A DNA stretch of 64,000 nt from Zonotrichia leucophrys gambelii (taxonomy: Eukaryota; Chordata; Aves; Passeriformes; Passerellidae), in the NCBI RefSeq assembly GCF_028769735.1, contig NC_088173.1, positions 14,014,038 to 14,078,037 of the forward strand, written 5' to 3'. Below the pieces are notes generated by a model. That model had not been told where the DNA came from, did not search any database, and saw only the letters and a list, made by a program, of their open reading frames with translations. Shown in pieces: positions 25,549 to 37,215 of this stretch (positions within the stretch are counted from its first letter, which is position 1; each line of letters begins with the position of its first letter). The position numbers and the translations under genes were made by a program.

Positions 25549-25588
25549 CCTGAGGGGCACGAACGGCCCCTGAGGGGCACGAACGGCC
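25549..25588. repeat. Perfect 20-bp tandem duplication in the RMRP promoter
   Basis: Two identical, directly adjacent copies of CCTGAGGGGCACGAACGGCC lie at 25549-25568 and 25569-25588. They sit between the RMRP PSE and octamer DSE and lengthen that spacing by 20 bp. Confidence 0.95.
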
Positions 25589-25633
25589 GCGGAAGGCGAC
25601 CGTGGAGGAACGGAGGGGCGCCGGGAACACGCT

Positions 25634-25641
25634 ATGCAAAT
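25634..25641 (-). promoter_or_regulatory. RMRP: RMRP distal sequence element (octamer)
   Basis: A perfect octamer (ATGCAAAT on plus, ATTTGCAT on minus) sits about 237-244 bases upstream of RMRP, where Oct-1-dependent enhancers of snRNA-type genes lie. It stands out as an AT-rich island inside a GC-rich stretch. Confidence 0.85.
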
Positions 25642-25860
25642 AGAGCGCCTCGGCCCCGCCCCGAGCCGGGCGGGCGCGCCAGCCCCGCCGTGTGGCCGCC
25701 GCTGAGGTCGTCCCGCTAAAGCCGCCGCTGAGGCCGCCGCGCTGAGGCCGCCCCAGCGCCCGCAGGCTGCAACCGGGGCCGGCGGCGACAGACCCCGCCC
25801 CGGTAGCGGCTAACAGCAGCCAGCGGGCGGCCGGCCGCAGGGACCCTGCGTGCTTAGGCT

Positions 25861-27589
25861 GTACTAGCAGAGGAAACGGGAGTCACTTTCTGATGGCTGC
25901 GATTTCCCGTACTTCCGTAGAAAAAACGGGGTCAGTTTTCCTTTCGGTTGGTTGGTTTGCTTTGTCCCCCCGAGACAACTCTGCACGCCGACAGTGTAAG
26001 TGCAGGTGCTCACCCTGGCCCTCGTCAGCGGCGTCCAACAGGTAAAGACCAGCATCCCAGTCACTAGAGACCAGGACAGTAGCTGGAGGAGGGACACAGG
26101 ATTTTAGAACACCTCTTGCCACAGCCAGTTCTTTCTATTTCTTTCTTCCTTTAGGGCTAACGAAATGTTAGTAGATTCTCATTTGAATACTCGGCTAGTG
26201 CTTATTCACTTGTATGTGAATGTGTGTTTAGTTTGCTTTCCGTGCAGAATGTGAAATAAAAATAACACACTTCAGCTTTCAGTTTCTTTTAAGAGTAGCT
26301 ACAGACTTGTTCTTTAATGATTCACAACCAAACATCAAAGAGGAATAACATTCAAAATTTTGAAAAAAGTAATTCTAAATCAGGTCTTTTAAAAAAGGCA
26401 TCTAGCACCTCAGCCTTTTAACACAGTTGCCCTAACAGCCCCTTGAGGTCAGTGAATACTGAGAGCTTTGCTTTACAGACGAGAAACACAGGTTTTCACA
26501 TTACAGCATATGCTGCAATTCTGACCCAGAGATCTGGAGGTGACCGAACTAGCAGCAGAGAAAGCTGTACTACAGAGGGCACGGGATGCAACTCCTGCCT
26601 CACAAGCACAGTCCTTACATGTGTCTACTTGAAAACACATCTCACACTTCCCATCATGAATACCAGAGCTCCTAAGCACAGCACGAAGCTTGCCCGGCGC
26701 TAGAAGCGGACACCAATTCTTGCACTAAGTCACAATTTAGCACACTGCATTCCGAACGCCAGGTGGTGCTCCAGGAATGCCAGGGGGGAACTCCTGAGAA
26801 ATCTAACTAGGGCGAAGGGCGACCGAGGGCACAGAAGCACAGGGGTCAGGTGGAGGAGGTTCTCAAACAGCCATCGGGAAGTGCGAACGCCCTGCAGCCT
26901 TCTGGTGCTACGGACTGGACAGCCACTGCTGCTCAAAAGCACAGAGGGTACAGTACAAACACCACTGTGGTTTAGTCCCAAAACGTACAAAATAACTGAA
27001 AGTGGACGTATGTACTACTGAGATCCCAGAAATTCCTATTCATTCCTCTAGCACTTGATCAATGGATCTGTCAGTCAAGTGTAAGGACACCACTAAATGA
27101 TGCTAACTACTGTAATAGGACAAGATTAATTCAAAATAGCACTGAAGACATTATGTTTTTACAATTACATGTCATTATCCAATATACCAAAACATGCAGT
27201 TTGTGCAGGTATTTCAGGAACATTGAAAATAAAAGGTAATCTCCCACTTTCTTTGCCTCAAACTATTCTGTACAGGGAGTAAAAATGTAGCAAAGGAAGG
27301 GCTTGATTAGAATGAATGTTTTACAATACACTTGCTGCCTCCAGCAGACAGCAGCATTTTCATTTTGCTTACCTTGGTGTTACAAAAGTTGAAATTCATA
27401 TTCTACAGGTCCCCTCTATCAGTTTTATAGCATTCCAGCTACACACCTAAAGAAACCAACTAATTCTTGTGGGATTACACCTTGAAGCCACTCAACGTAA
27501 AGCTTTACTGAAGGTGTTGCAATATTATGGAAATGGCTGGAATATTTAGTAGCCAAAACCAAGATACTATAGATGCTTATCACAGAGGT
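25861..27589. other. Intergenic between RMRP promoter and CDKN2AIP 3' end
   Basis: The sequence grades from the CpG island into mid-GC (26400-26990) and then AT-rich DNA. ORFs of up to 86 codons are unlike known proteins. No repeat family recognised. Confidence 0.5.
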
Positions 27590-28362
27590 TTTATTGTTTC
27601 AGTAGCAGTCAAAATATACTTAGTATAGAACTCCATGTTCATTTGGAAAAAAAAAGTACCAAACAAAACTGTAAATGATACTTCACCATAAAAATTAAAT
27701 CAGCTTACAGTTTTGGTGGCCAAGTGACTTGACTGCTAATTGCTAATTTGCCAGTGTGATATTAAAAGGGCTCTAACCTGATAGCATAATGTTAAATGGG
27801 ATCAGGATGTCACTTATATTGCAAGTGTTATGAAAACATCCCATAAAAATAGTCAACCAACTACTTTCTCTCCTAGTATGTGCAACAGTGAACATTATGA
27901 GCAACAAGCCTGAAACATATAATTCAACTTTTTGATTGAAATTTTTAAACAATTTTCAATTATTCAAGTATTATGGTCCCTATGTACACACTTCTACAAG
28001 CCTAGAAAAGATATGGTAGACAATTGAGCACACTACCATCAAATTGTAAGAATTACAAAAACGTCAGGTTTTAAACAGCAAATTGTACCTTAATAGTTTA
28101 ATTAAAAATAGAAGAGTTAGGTAGACTATTTTGCAAATACAACAGCACACTAGTGTGCCGTATATTAAGGCAATACCTTTAAATGCGCACTTGTCATCTC
28201 TAACAAGTTTTATACAATTGCTACCAAGTGAAAGAACTATCATTGTCTTGCAAAACTGAGAAAGAAATACAAAATATCTGGAAGCCTACATTTTCAAAGT
28301 ACAAAATTAACCTGCAGTCCTTGTGTTGAAATACTATACACAGTACAAACAGTGATTCTCCC
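27590..28362 (-). other. CDKN2AIP: CDKN2AIP 3' UTR (inferred)
   Basis: AT-rich sequence follows the CDKN2AIP stop. The first canonical AATAAA on the minus strand is at 27595-27590, giving a 3' UTR of about 0.77 kb. An ATTAAA variant lies near 28098. The end is predicted from the hexamer alone. Confidence 0.45.
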
Positions 28363-31114
28363 CTACAAGATCTCGCGAGGATTTCTTAAAGCTGGAGGCA
28401 AATTTGAAGGTTTTGACTCTTCATCCAGAAGCACCAAATCTTCAATTTCACTACCTTTGTATTTTCTTTTACATATCTTCACAATAACTTTCTTTTTGAG
28501 GAATAATTTCAAAGCTTCTCTTGAAGCCACTGCTTTGGCATTTTCCATACTTTTACCACAGCCAGTACCCAAGTAGACAGACTTGCACCTCAGTTCACAA
28601 ACTATATTTTCTAGAGAGCTTTTATTTTGAGGCAAGTCTGCAAGTTCCTTCAGGGGAACGAAAGCAACATCTAACGTAGCTTTTACAGACTGAATAGATG
28701 AATTTAGAAGTTCTGCATGATTTACATTAGGACTGAAGCCTCCAACAGCAACCAGTTTCCAGGCTACAGCTTTGTAGAGTCTGTTGAAAAAAGGTTGTCT
28801 TTCCTTGGCATCTTCGCTGGTTAGCGGTTTGCACAAAGCCTTGGCAGGGCTCTCGCCCGCCTGCGCGCCACTCTTGGAGGCCAGCAGGGAAGCGCCTGCC
28901 TGAGCTGCACCCCGGGAGGGCCCCTGCTGAGCTCCGCTGCGGGCGGCCAGCAGCGAGGCCGCCACCTGGGCGCTGCTCTTGGTGGCCAGCAGCGAGGAGC
29001 CCGGCTGCGCACCGCTGCGGGCGGCCAGCAGCGAGGCGGCCACCTCCGCGCTGCTCTTGGAGGCCAGCAGCGGGGAGCCCACCTTAGCCGGCCCTTTGGA
29101 AGCCAGCAGCAGCGAGGAGCCCACCTGAGTCCCGCTCTTGGGGGCCAGAAGCAGCGAGCTGCTCACCTGAGCGCCGTTCTTGGGCGCTGATGCTGGGGCA
29201 CCCACCTGGGTTTTGGAAGACAGCAATGCAGTGCTTGTTTGGGGGGTGCTCTTGGAGGTTGGTGGCACTGCTGCTGCCTGTGGGGTGCTCTTGGACGTTG
29301 ATGGCACTGCTGCTGCCACCGCTGCTGCCTGAGGGGTGCTCTTGGTGCTCACTGGCACTGCTGTTGCCACTGCTGCTGCCTGAGGGGTGCTCTTGGAGGT
29401 CACTGGCACTGCTGCTGCCACTGCTGCTGCCTGAGGGGTGCTCTTGGAGGTCACTGGCACTGCTGCTGCCACTGCTGCTGCCTGGGGGGTGCTCTTGGCA
29501 GCTGGTGGCACTGCTGCCTCCACTGCTGCTGCCTGAGGGGCGCTCTCGGCAGCCAGTGGCGCTGCACTTACTGTAGTTTTCTTTTCAGGTGATGGCACAT
29601 TTTCACACTTGCTTTCCTTAGGTGGGCTTGAGCAAGGCTTCTTTCCTGGCTCTTTTTCAGATGAAGGTGGCTTTTTCTCAGCAGTACTTTCAGCATTAGC
29701 AGGTTTTCCTTCTGTTTCTATGTCTGAGACTACGACCATTTCTTGATCTGAACTGCAAGTTGACTGGGAAGTTTCTGGATCTTTGCTAGTACCTTTTTCC
29801 TGCTTTTTGGGCAAGGTGCTCTCTGTTTCCTTCACTCCTTGTGCCTTGGTTGTTTTCACATCCTTTCCAACACCCTTAGAGTCTCTGCTTTTCTCAACAG
29901 CTTGTCTCTTGCATGGCTCCTCTACCCCTTCTGCAAAACAGGTAAAATATGTGATCCTCTTTGATTTCTGCACTATCAAACAGCCATGTAGAGAAAAATA
30001 ATCTAAAACCTTCTAGCAATATTATCTGTGAATTTAAAGGGTATATATTAGCAATACACCTGAACCATTGTTTCAAGTATTAACCTACTATTTCAGAATT
30101 TTGGGTTTTTTTGACAAAATCCCGACAATACTCATGTGAGGTTTCAGATGTTGGTTTGGACCCAAGTATGTATTTCTATTCTTGAAGTCCAAACCAAAAC
30201 TGGCCAACATACATTAAAGGGGCTATCTGATCTAAAAATAATGAAGTGTATTTTGTCTACTAATACCACAAAATATCTTTAAAACATTTGTCTGAGAATT
30301 ACTTTAAGAAACTCAGTTTCTTACACAGCAACAATGCCTGACTGGCAACAAAGGCAAAGTAACAAGAACATATTTAAGCTGGAGCACAGCAGCCCATATC
30401 ACAACGCACAAGTTATCAGATAAAAGTGCACCAGCTGTAGAAATGCAAAACAACAGCTCTACATTACCAAATGACTATGCACACATTATGTGCATTTTAG
30501 AGACATTATATTAGAAAAAGAATAGCACAGAGAGAGGAAACTATTAGCGGGAGTTTAAAAAGTAAATTATTTTGACTACTTTCTAAGCCCGAGGCAAACC
30601 GAGAACATTCAGAAACAAGCATTTTCTAGACTCCTATGTATTGTCACAGCTATGATCTGCTAACCATTGCTACTTGATATGCCTCTTTTCTTCACCTTGG
30701 CAACCAGTTCGTCTCTCGTGGTGTGGACAGGCGCGTTGGTCACTTGGATGCCTTCGGCCATTTCCAGCGCCCTCTCCATGACCTGAGGCGGGTACCTGGA
30801 GGGGCGACAAGAGGAAAGGAGGGAAGGGGCCTCGTCAGGCGGCCGCGCAGCGCCGTCCCCCCGTCCCCCGGCGCGTCCCGCTGAACCCACCGGCATCCCA
30901 GGAAGACGTGGTTGGCCCACACCATGGAGAGGGACACCAGGCGCTGCAGCTGGGCGCTGCCCGCCGCCGGCAGCTCCCCCACGTTGCGCAGCAGGAACTC
31001 CCGGCGGTACCGCCAGTGGTGCTCAGGCTCGCAAGCCCCGCGCAGCGTCTCTGCCCAGGCCGCCTCTTCCGCCGTCCGCCCCAGGGGCTCGCCCGCCGCC
31101 GCCTTCCCCGCCAT
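28363..31114 (-). CDS. CDKN2AIP: CDKN2AIP (CARF), XRN2-binding nuclear protein (three coding exons)
   Basis: Coding exons are 31114-30891, 30795-30665 and 29930-28363 (stop included). Junctions are GATGCCG|GTGGGT, CCCCTCCAG|GTACCC, AGCAATG|GTTAGC and TTTTGCAG|AAGGGG; the phases fit and give 640 residues (human about 580). CDKN2AIP binds p14ARF, p53 and MDM2 and restrains XRN2 through its XTBD domain (family knowledge). The XTBD spans about residues 15-110, with HWRYRREFLLRN, LSMVWANHVFLGC and RDELVAKVKKRGISSSN. The middle is low-complexity, with a 17-residue repeat (STPQAAAVAAAVPV type) followed by SLLASKSGAQ-type repeats. The conserved C-terminus has PFFNRLYKAVAWKLVAVGGF, a dsRBD-like helix near GCGKSMENAKAVASREALKL and the end EIEDLVLLDEESKPSNLPPA. 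The extra length relative to human is in the repeats. The start ATG is the first codon preceding the XTBD inside the CpG island. Confidence 0.97.
28850..29215 (-). repeat. CDKN2AIP: Second imperfect coding repeat in CDKN2AIP (SLLASKSGAQ type)
   Basis: An imperfect repeat of roughly 11-20 residues encodes variants of SLLASKSGAQ, SSLLLAPKSGTQ and ASLLAARSGAQ, each spaced by GC-rich DNA. Human CDKN2AIP has a comparable serine-rich SLLxSKSxSQ stretch here, so this is the orthologous low-complexity domain with more alanine. Confidence 0.8.
29226..29570 (-). repeat. CDKN2AIP: 51-bp coding minisatellite in CDKN2AIP exon 3
   Basis: A tandem repeat with a 51-bp unit encodes about six to seven copies of a 17-residue motif (TSKSTPQAAAVAAAVPV, with variants EAAVPPAAK, ATAVPVSTK and a shortened PPTSK copy). 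Adjacent units are nearly identical in DNA, so the array is recent or homogenised. One unit is shortened, but every unit keeps the frame. Confidence 0.9.
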
Positions 31115-31340
31115 CGCCGCCGCCGCCGCGGAAACACCCGCCCCGCCGCTTCCGCCCGGCGCGCCGTGAGCTCACATCCGCACGGGCCGGGCCGGAGCGG
31201 GCGGGGCGGGAAGGGACGGGAAGGGAAAGGAAGGGAAAGGAGGGGAAGCGAAGCGCCCCGGGCCGGTTGGGCCTTGGCGCTCAACCGGAACCGGCCGTGG
31301 CCTGTCTCACCCGCGCACCTCGGGGTGCCGGGGGAAAAGA
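30720..31340 (-). promoter_or_regulatory. CDKN2AIP: CDKN2AIP CpG-island promoter
   Basis: CpG-dense sequence covers exons 1-2 and the upstream region. Upstream of the ATG are an ETS-type CCGCTTCCG (near 31145), GC boxes (31196-31210) and a homopurine G-rich tract on the plus strand (31203-31247). No TATA box is seen, which fits a broad housekeeping promoter. No divergent plus-strand gene is recognisable. Confidence 0.7.
31203..31247 (+). repeat. Homopurine G-rich tract in CDKN2AIP promoter
   Basis: Multiple runs of three to four G separated by A-rich purines (GGGAAGGGACGGGAAGGGAA and onward). It could form a G-quadruplex or triplex and lies about 90-135 bases upstream of the CDKN2AIP start codon. 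Confidence 0.75.
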
Positions 31341-31445
31341 GGTGCTCTTGGCTCGGCTGCCAGCCCTGCATTGTGACTGGCGAAAGCGTGAGCAAAACTT
31401 CTGCTTTACGGGTTGTTTGTGGGGAATCAAGTGGTGTTTTACCTC

Positions 31446-32180
31446 AGAATCACAGAATCACTTAGGCTGGAAGAGTCCTCTGAAACCATGGACTCCGGCC
31501 TCTGACCGAACACCGCTTTGTCAGCTAGACCACGGCACTAAGTGCCACGTCCTGTCTTCCTCTAAACACCTCCAGAGATGATGACTCCACCACCTCCTTG
31601 AGCAGCCTGTTCCAATGCTTCACAACATTTCCGTGAAGAAATTCCTCCTAATGTTTAACCTAAACCTCCCCTCGTGCAGCTTAAGACTGTGTCCTTTAAT
31701 CCTGTCACTGGTTGCCTGGGGGAAGAGGCGATCCCCACCTCGGTACAGCCTCCTTTCAGGTAGTTCTAGAGAGACATAAGGTCTCCCCCGAGCTTCTGTT
31801 CTAACAACCCCTGCTCCCTCAGCCACTCCTAATAACGCTTGTGCTCCAGACCCTTCAGTTTCATTTCACTTCTGTGGCCTTGCTCCACCACCTCAATGTC
31901 CTTCCTGAATTGAGTGGCCATAACTGGACACAGCAGTTGAGGTGTGGCTTCACCAGTGCTGAGTACAAAGGGGCAATCCCTTCCCAGCTGGCTGCACTAT
32001 TTCTGATCCAGGCCAGGATGCAATTGGGCAAATTGGACACCTGGGCAAACTGTTGGCTCATGTATTGCTGATTGATGTTCCACCAGCACCCCCAGATCAT
32101 CTTCCACCAGTGAAAGGAAATGGACCCTCAGGTCCTTTGCCCTTTTCCTCCTCGGTTTTGTCCATACAATTGGATTTGTT
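31446..32180 (-). mobile_element. CR1 LINE fragment (3' UTR and end of ORF2)
   Basis: The plus strand starts AGAATCACAGAATCACTTAG and continues through CCTGTTCCAATGCTTCACAA and CTGATTGATGTTCCACCAGC. The minus strand retains remnants of the C-terminal ORF2 coding sequence ([13 protein letters not shown]). It is broken by frameshifts and stops. Confidence 0.92.
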
Positions 32181-35100
32181 GCCTGGTGTGCAACAGGACA
32201 AAATTGCATACTCAAGAGACACAATGACTATTTATTTCAGAATTGCACAAGCCTGGGTGCTCAGTGGTAGTCCACAAATCAGGCACACCCCTCCGGATTT
32301 CTCGTGCCATTATTGCTGCACAGAAGTTTGGAGTTAGTTACTTTCCAAGGGAAGCCCCTCTATTATGCTTGGTTAGTAATTTCCATACAAGTTACGTAAC
32401 CCCAGCTAACTTCTATCCAATGCTCTGGGGAGGTGTCTTCACCTGGGCAGGGGTATTTTGACCTATAGGCATGAATTCTGCTATTATAAGAAGATAGTTC
32501 AGGTGTAGGATACATGAACCTTGAGTAATTGGCAAGTTAGCAATGTGTACATACACGTACATCAGTGTCTTAATTTGCTCCATTCTTAAAGCCTGTTAGT
32601 TCCTAGATGTCCTTGACTAAGGGATGCTGCCAGTTCTCAATTAGGTCTCCTTTCCTGATGGCTTGCACCAAAGACTTATACAGACTTAAAATAATCTTGA
32701 CATATTCCAGATTTTACAACATTGGCATGTGACAGAAAGGTAGTGGCAAGGGCATGAGTTGTAGCATTTTTGAGGAAGCATTAAATGAGACTGCTGGCTA
32801 CAAGGGGTTCAGCTAATTGCTCTTGCATCTCTGTAGGCTGTCTTTAGTTTGCAAAATATTACTCCAGAATTTGATTTAAGACCATTTGAACAATTCTCTG
32901 TGAAAAAGGGATAAGCACACTGTGAAAATACCACAAGCTTCAGTCTGAGATAGGGCTTACTGAATCAGTGCAAAAGAGTAAAGAGTTCTGAATTCCAAAG
33001 GGCTGTCCCTGGAGAGTTGTATTGATTTTTCCTTCTGAATTAAAAGTCTGGGTTTGCTTAAGTTTTCAATTTTTACCACCTACATGTCATCATGAACTGA
33101 ACTACAGGATAGATTGCATTGAAGGAAGGAGTATTTTTCTCCTTAATGACTTAGATGTCTTATTTTGTGGAAATTGTTATGTAGTGGTTTAACTAAGAGT
33201 GCCTCTACAGTGCAAAAACTGAGGGATTAAGGAAATGAAGTCAGAAAAAAGAAGTCCAATGCACTTTTGCTCTTTATCCATTGTTAGAATGGAAGTGCTT
33301 TTTCTTTGCTTTTCTGGTTAGGCCACGCAATGTTACCTTGTGCATTGGCAGAGAGCAAGGGAATAGTAGTGAATGGGGCTGACAGGAAGAAAAAGGCAGA
33401 AAGTCTGTACCCTGTCTGCTGTGGGTGCCTTGGAACAATGGGTTTGTTACAAAACAGTGTCAGAAAGTTTAGAAACTGTAGTCACTACATCTATTTTGCA
33501 GCATTAGTTGTATCAGTCCCATATGTGGTTATCTTGTAATGTAATTCCTCAAATACAGGAGAGGCACGGTCTATCACATTAGGGTTTCTGCTGAGGTGAG
33601 CCTGTCTCCTAGACCTTTGAGCCTGTGATACCACAGTTCTTGACTTCATGGTCCATACAGACCTTGATGGGTGAATGAAATCCTTGGCAAACATAGATTT
33701 GAGTTTGCACCTCAGGCAAGTTCATCCATTCTGCCAGCCTGTTAATGCTCTTCAATGAACCAGTTTGCTTTCTAATCAAAGGCTGGGACTTGACCCAGGC
33801 TTGAGATCTGCCCCTCAGAGAGAGCAGGAATTCAGCCAAGCCTGAGTAGCTGCAGCAGAATTGTCTGTACTCTAGCAGAAGAAGAGCAAGCAGTACAGAC
33901 AAGGATGTCCCGTCCTCCCCCACAAGCATCTGAGTTGCCAAGTGGACACGTTGAGCTGCTCAGATACCAGTTAAGGGTGGGAGCTGGGGAGGGTTAGATT
34001 CCACAGGATGGTGACAGGAACATTTCATACACTCAGAGGCATCTCCAGAAGTCATATTCTGGTGTTGCTGGGTTAATGACAGCCAAACCACAGAGACAGG
34101 ACTCCACACCTCAGGGCTGTGTGAGTGCTTCCAGTCACTCAGTGTGCATGAGATTATATGGACTCACATGTGAGTCCTGGGCCCCTGCAGAAGAATTGTT
34201 CTAGGGAGTGTTGGAGACTCAGCACAATATCCAGTCTTAGAGTGGCTAAAGGACTGATTAAAAGAACTTGCTCTTGCACTGTTTTAGAGGACAGATTAAC
34301 TGAGAACCATTTCACCTCTTTGCCCGCTGACCTTTTGTGTGGACACAAATATTGGTGACATCTGGAGAAAAATCAGGAGCAGTTTTGCATGCATGTAGAA
34401 TGGCTCACAACAGTTTTTGGTTGTAGTGAGGAACTTCTCTAGTCTGATACCTTTCTGGAGCCCTGTGATTTAATTTTGGGTTAATTTTCTCTGGTGTTAC
34501 TGCTGCATCAATGTATTGTTGCTGGTTCAAATATGACTTAAAATGAGCCTTTCATCTTCCCTAGCTGCTTTTTTCCAGTCATATTCTTTCTACTTTATTA
34601 ATGTGTACTTGAATCAGACTGGAAACAGGATAAATCCTACTCCTGGAGTATGGAATGGTGAGCACAGACAAGCATAAGTGTATACCTGCAGTACTCTGTG
34701 AGCACTAAGAGATATACTGTGTCTCAGGTTGATAAGTATGTGTATTAGAAAAGAGAGAAAATCACTGCTGTTAATTTTGAAAAACAAAACAAGTACGATT
34801 TTCATTCTCACTAGGAAAGGCAATTTTGAGGTTAAACATCTCACTGATGGTGTTAATGCTGTGCATTTAATTTTCAGCTTTGGAAGAAAAGACATGGTTT
34901 TGTTCCCACTAGGGAAGGAACTTCTAAATGCCGTGTCGATAGTAGTGTTGTTAGGAGTCATTTGGGGTTTGATAATAGCTGCTTTTGGCAAGATACAACA
35001 AAAATCTCAAGGTGAATCATACCAGTGTCTATAAATCACAGTATTGCACCTGCACTTCTTGTATGAGAAGTTTATTTGTGCCTTTATAAACCAGTGAATT

Positions 35101-36940
35101 ATTGTTTCTTCAAAGTCAAGTCCCACTGAAACATAGAGGGCAGTATCTCCCATTGAGTTCAATCATGTTCTGTGCAGTTACATTCCCTACTCAACTTAAT
35201 ATGAGAGCTGTGCCCTTAACATCATGCAATGCAAAGGGAGCTCAGAGTGTTTGCCACAGAAAGCCAGTAACAGTGGAATCCTACTGGGCTGCTGCAGTAA
35301 ATCCCCTGAACACCATCTTTGGTTGGTCTCTGCTATATGTAATAAGTAAACTACTGGAGAGCTCTGGTTTGAGCTCATTAGAAATGCAGCTTGAAGAAGG
35401 ATGGGGCAGAAACGTTTTGCTGTTTCCTGATATCATGTTCTGTGTTCTGCTAGAGCAGATCATTGAAGTTCTCCTACCCAGGCAAGGGACAACACTTCCA
35501 CAGAGATGTGTCTGTATGTGCCAAAGTACCCAGTCATTACTGTTCAGTAAACTAATCCTTGGAATAAAAGAAATTATTTGCTAGAAGAGCATTAATTACT
35601 ATCTAGGCTTGTCAATGGAAACTAGAGTAGATCTGTGTTTTTGTTTCACTACAGTTATGCAACTGTTCTTATGCTACCATAAGCACTTCTGGATTACAAA
35701 ATCATCCACTCTTCTGAGATTGCTCAGTGGAGGAAAATGTATTGAGTAATTACAGAGTATAAAAACTAAGGGTGGAAAGGAAGGTGAATTCATAATAATT
35801 TTCCTTTACACTTACATGCTCTTATTATTAACTTAAACACTATTTTGCATTTAGTAATGAATTATACTTTACATGTATAACTGCCTACAATAGGGTTGTC
35901 ACTTGTTGTTCTTTAAATAAGTTTGTTAAACTTTAACTACAGCTAAAGGTAGCATATCAATTGCTAAATTTTTCTTGCTAAACTATGCCTTAGGTAATAT
36001 GCTGTTTGCCAGAAGTCCACTGCTTGGCATGAAATGTTCCATATTGGGGATAGAAGTTTAAGATGACTTTACTACTACCAAATATGATCTTAGAAAAAAG
36101 GGCTTTTTCTAGGGTAAATTATTGTGGAGAGCTTATATCTGAGGTTCTTAAATGCCTTTGTACTCTAGAGCAAACTTGGAATTTGTCAGAAGAAAACTGA
36201 ATTGGGGTGTCTGGTCTTCTGACTACATGGAGCATAACCTATGAGCCTTGAAGGAATGAATTTTCCATGTTCCTGAATTAGGATGTGTCCCTGCCATCCT
36301 TACTACTATTGCAGTCATGTGTTCCCCTCTGTTTGCCACTATGGGCTGGGGTGGGTCTGTGGGCTGAGTGAGACTATGGAAATCATCCCCCATGCTCCCC
36401 AAAAGCTGCTGTTTTCTCTTTTTCATGGGTTTTTGAGTGTGTCTTATTGGAATGGTGAGGGAACAAGGACCTGACTGAAGGGAAGGAAACAGTAAGTATG
36501 GAGGCAAGACTGAAACTGTTGGAAGTGGAAAACCTTAACATGAGAGCAATAGGGACAGGACACTGGGATTAGGTGAGGAAGGAAATGAAGTCCTCAGGGC
36601 GAAATGTAGGAGAATGAGTTCAAGGCAATGGAACAAGTACATATAGACAAAGAATCTACATGAGAGAATAGACGTGGAGGCCAGTGAGGAAACCAGAAGA
36701 ATGAGAGCACATTGGTAGAGCTGACAAAATCAAACAGAATCAAATCTTGACTCTGAGAAAAGGGACAAGCTATGATGGGAAGGGGAGCATTGACAGAGGA
36801 ACCACTGGGATTTGAACAGAGATTTAGAGAAAGGAAAGTTAAAACTCACAAGTGTCGCAGACATTTTTTCATAGAAATCCTTTCTTTCACATTTGTCCAT
36901 CTTCTGGGAAGCAGAGCCCCAGAAGAAGAATGTAAACAAT
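32181..36940. other. Gene-free region upstream of CDKN2AIP
   Basis: No recognisable exon, RNA or intact repeat. The longest frame (35102-35584, plus, 160 codons) has no familiar domain and is probably chance. CLDN22/CLDN24 and WWC2, which precede CDKN2AIP in human, are not visible. Confidence 0.5.
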
Positions 36941-36949
36941 TGTTATCAG

Positions 36950-37215
36950 CTGCTGTGAAATGTAGCAGGTGTCGCTGTGATTGGCTCATCTTCCATGTGT
37001 ACCATTAAAGGCCAATCACAGGAGCAGCTCAGGGACAGATTCCCTGCACACAGAACTTTGTTATTCTTCTTTCTATTCTATTCTTAGCTGAGCAGCTCTC
37101 TGCAACTTCTCTTCTTTTTCTTTTTAGTATAGTTATAATGTATTATATATCATATATCAATAAATCAAGCCTTCTGATCAAGAAACAAGATTCTCGTCCT
37201 TCTCTCACCACAGTG
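36950..37215 (+). mobile_element. Probable solo LTR of an avian endogenous retrovirus
   Basis: The segment has a U3-like part with two CCAAT-type elements (GATTGGCTC near 36978 and GGCCAATCAC near 37011), a pyrimidine-rich part, AATAAATCAAGCCTTCTGAT (poly-A signal near 37160) and an ending near CTCTCACCACA. This layout resembles LTRs abundant in songbird genomes. I could not fix the boundaries or a target duplication, and no retroviral coding sequence lies next to it. Confidence 0.6.

Larger units (their letters stand above)
24440..25860. other. CpG island around RMRP, split by a CR1 insertion
   Basis: Two CpG-dense blocks (about 24440-24700 and 24955-25860) flank a CR1 fragment at 24728-24952. 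The right block holds RMRP and its promoter, plus GC-rich sequence with repeated GCCGCTGAGGCC-like units (25698-25755). The left block has no recognised gene but ends in a strong plus-strand splice-donor match (ACAG|GTAAGT at 24695/24696). No protein in any frame looks familiar. Confidence 0.7.

Noticed and set aside
25188..25553. 121-codon plus ORF and overlapping minus ORFs at the RMRP locus
   Set aside because: They lie across the RMRP RNA and its promoter; conservation is at RNA level and the peptides are compositionally biased.
29190..29576. 128-codon plus-strand leucine-rich ORF
   Set aside because: Antisense reading of the CDKN2AIP coding minisatellite.
35102..35584. 160-codon plus ORF
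   Set aside because: No recognisable domain, no splice context or CpG island, ordinary composition; likely chance.
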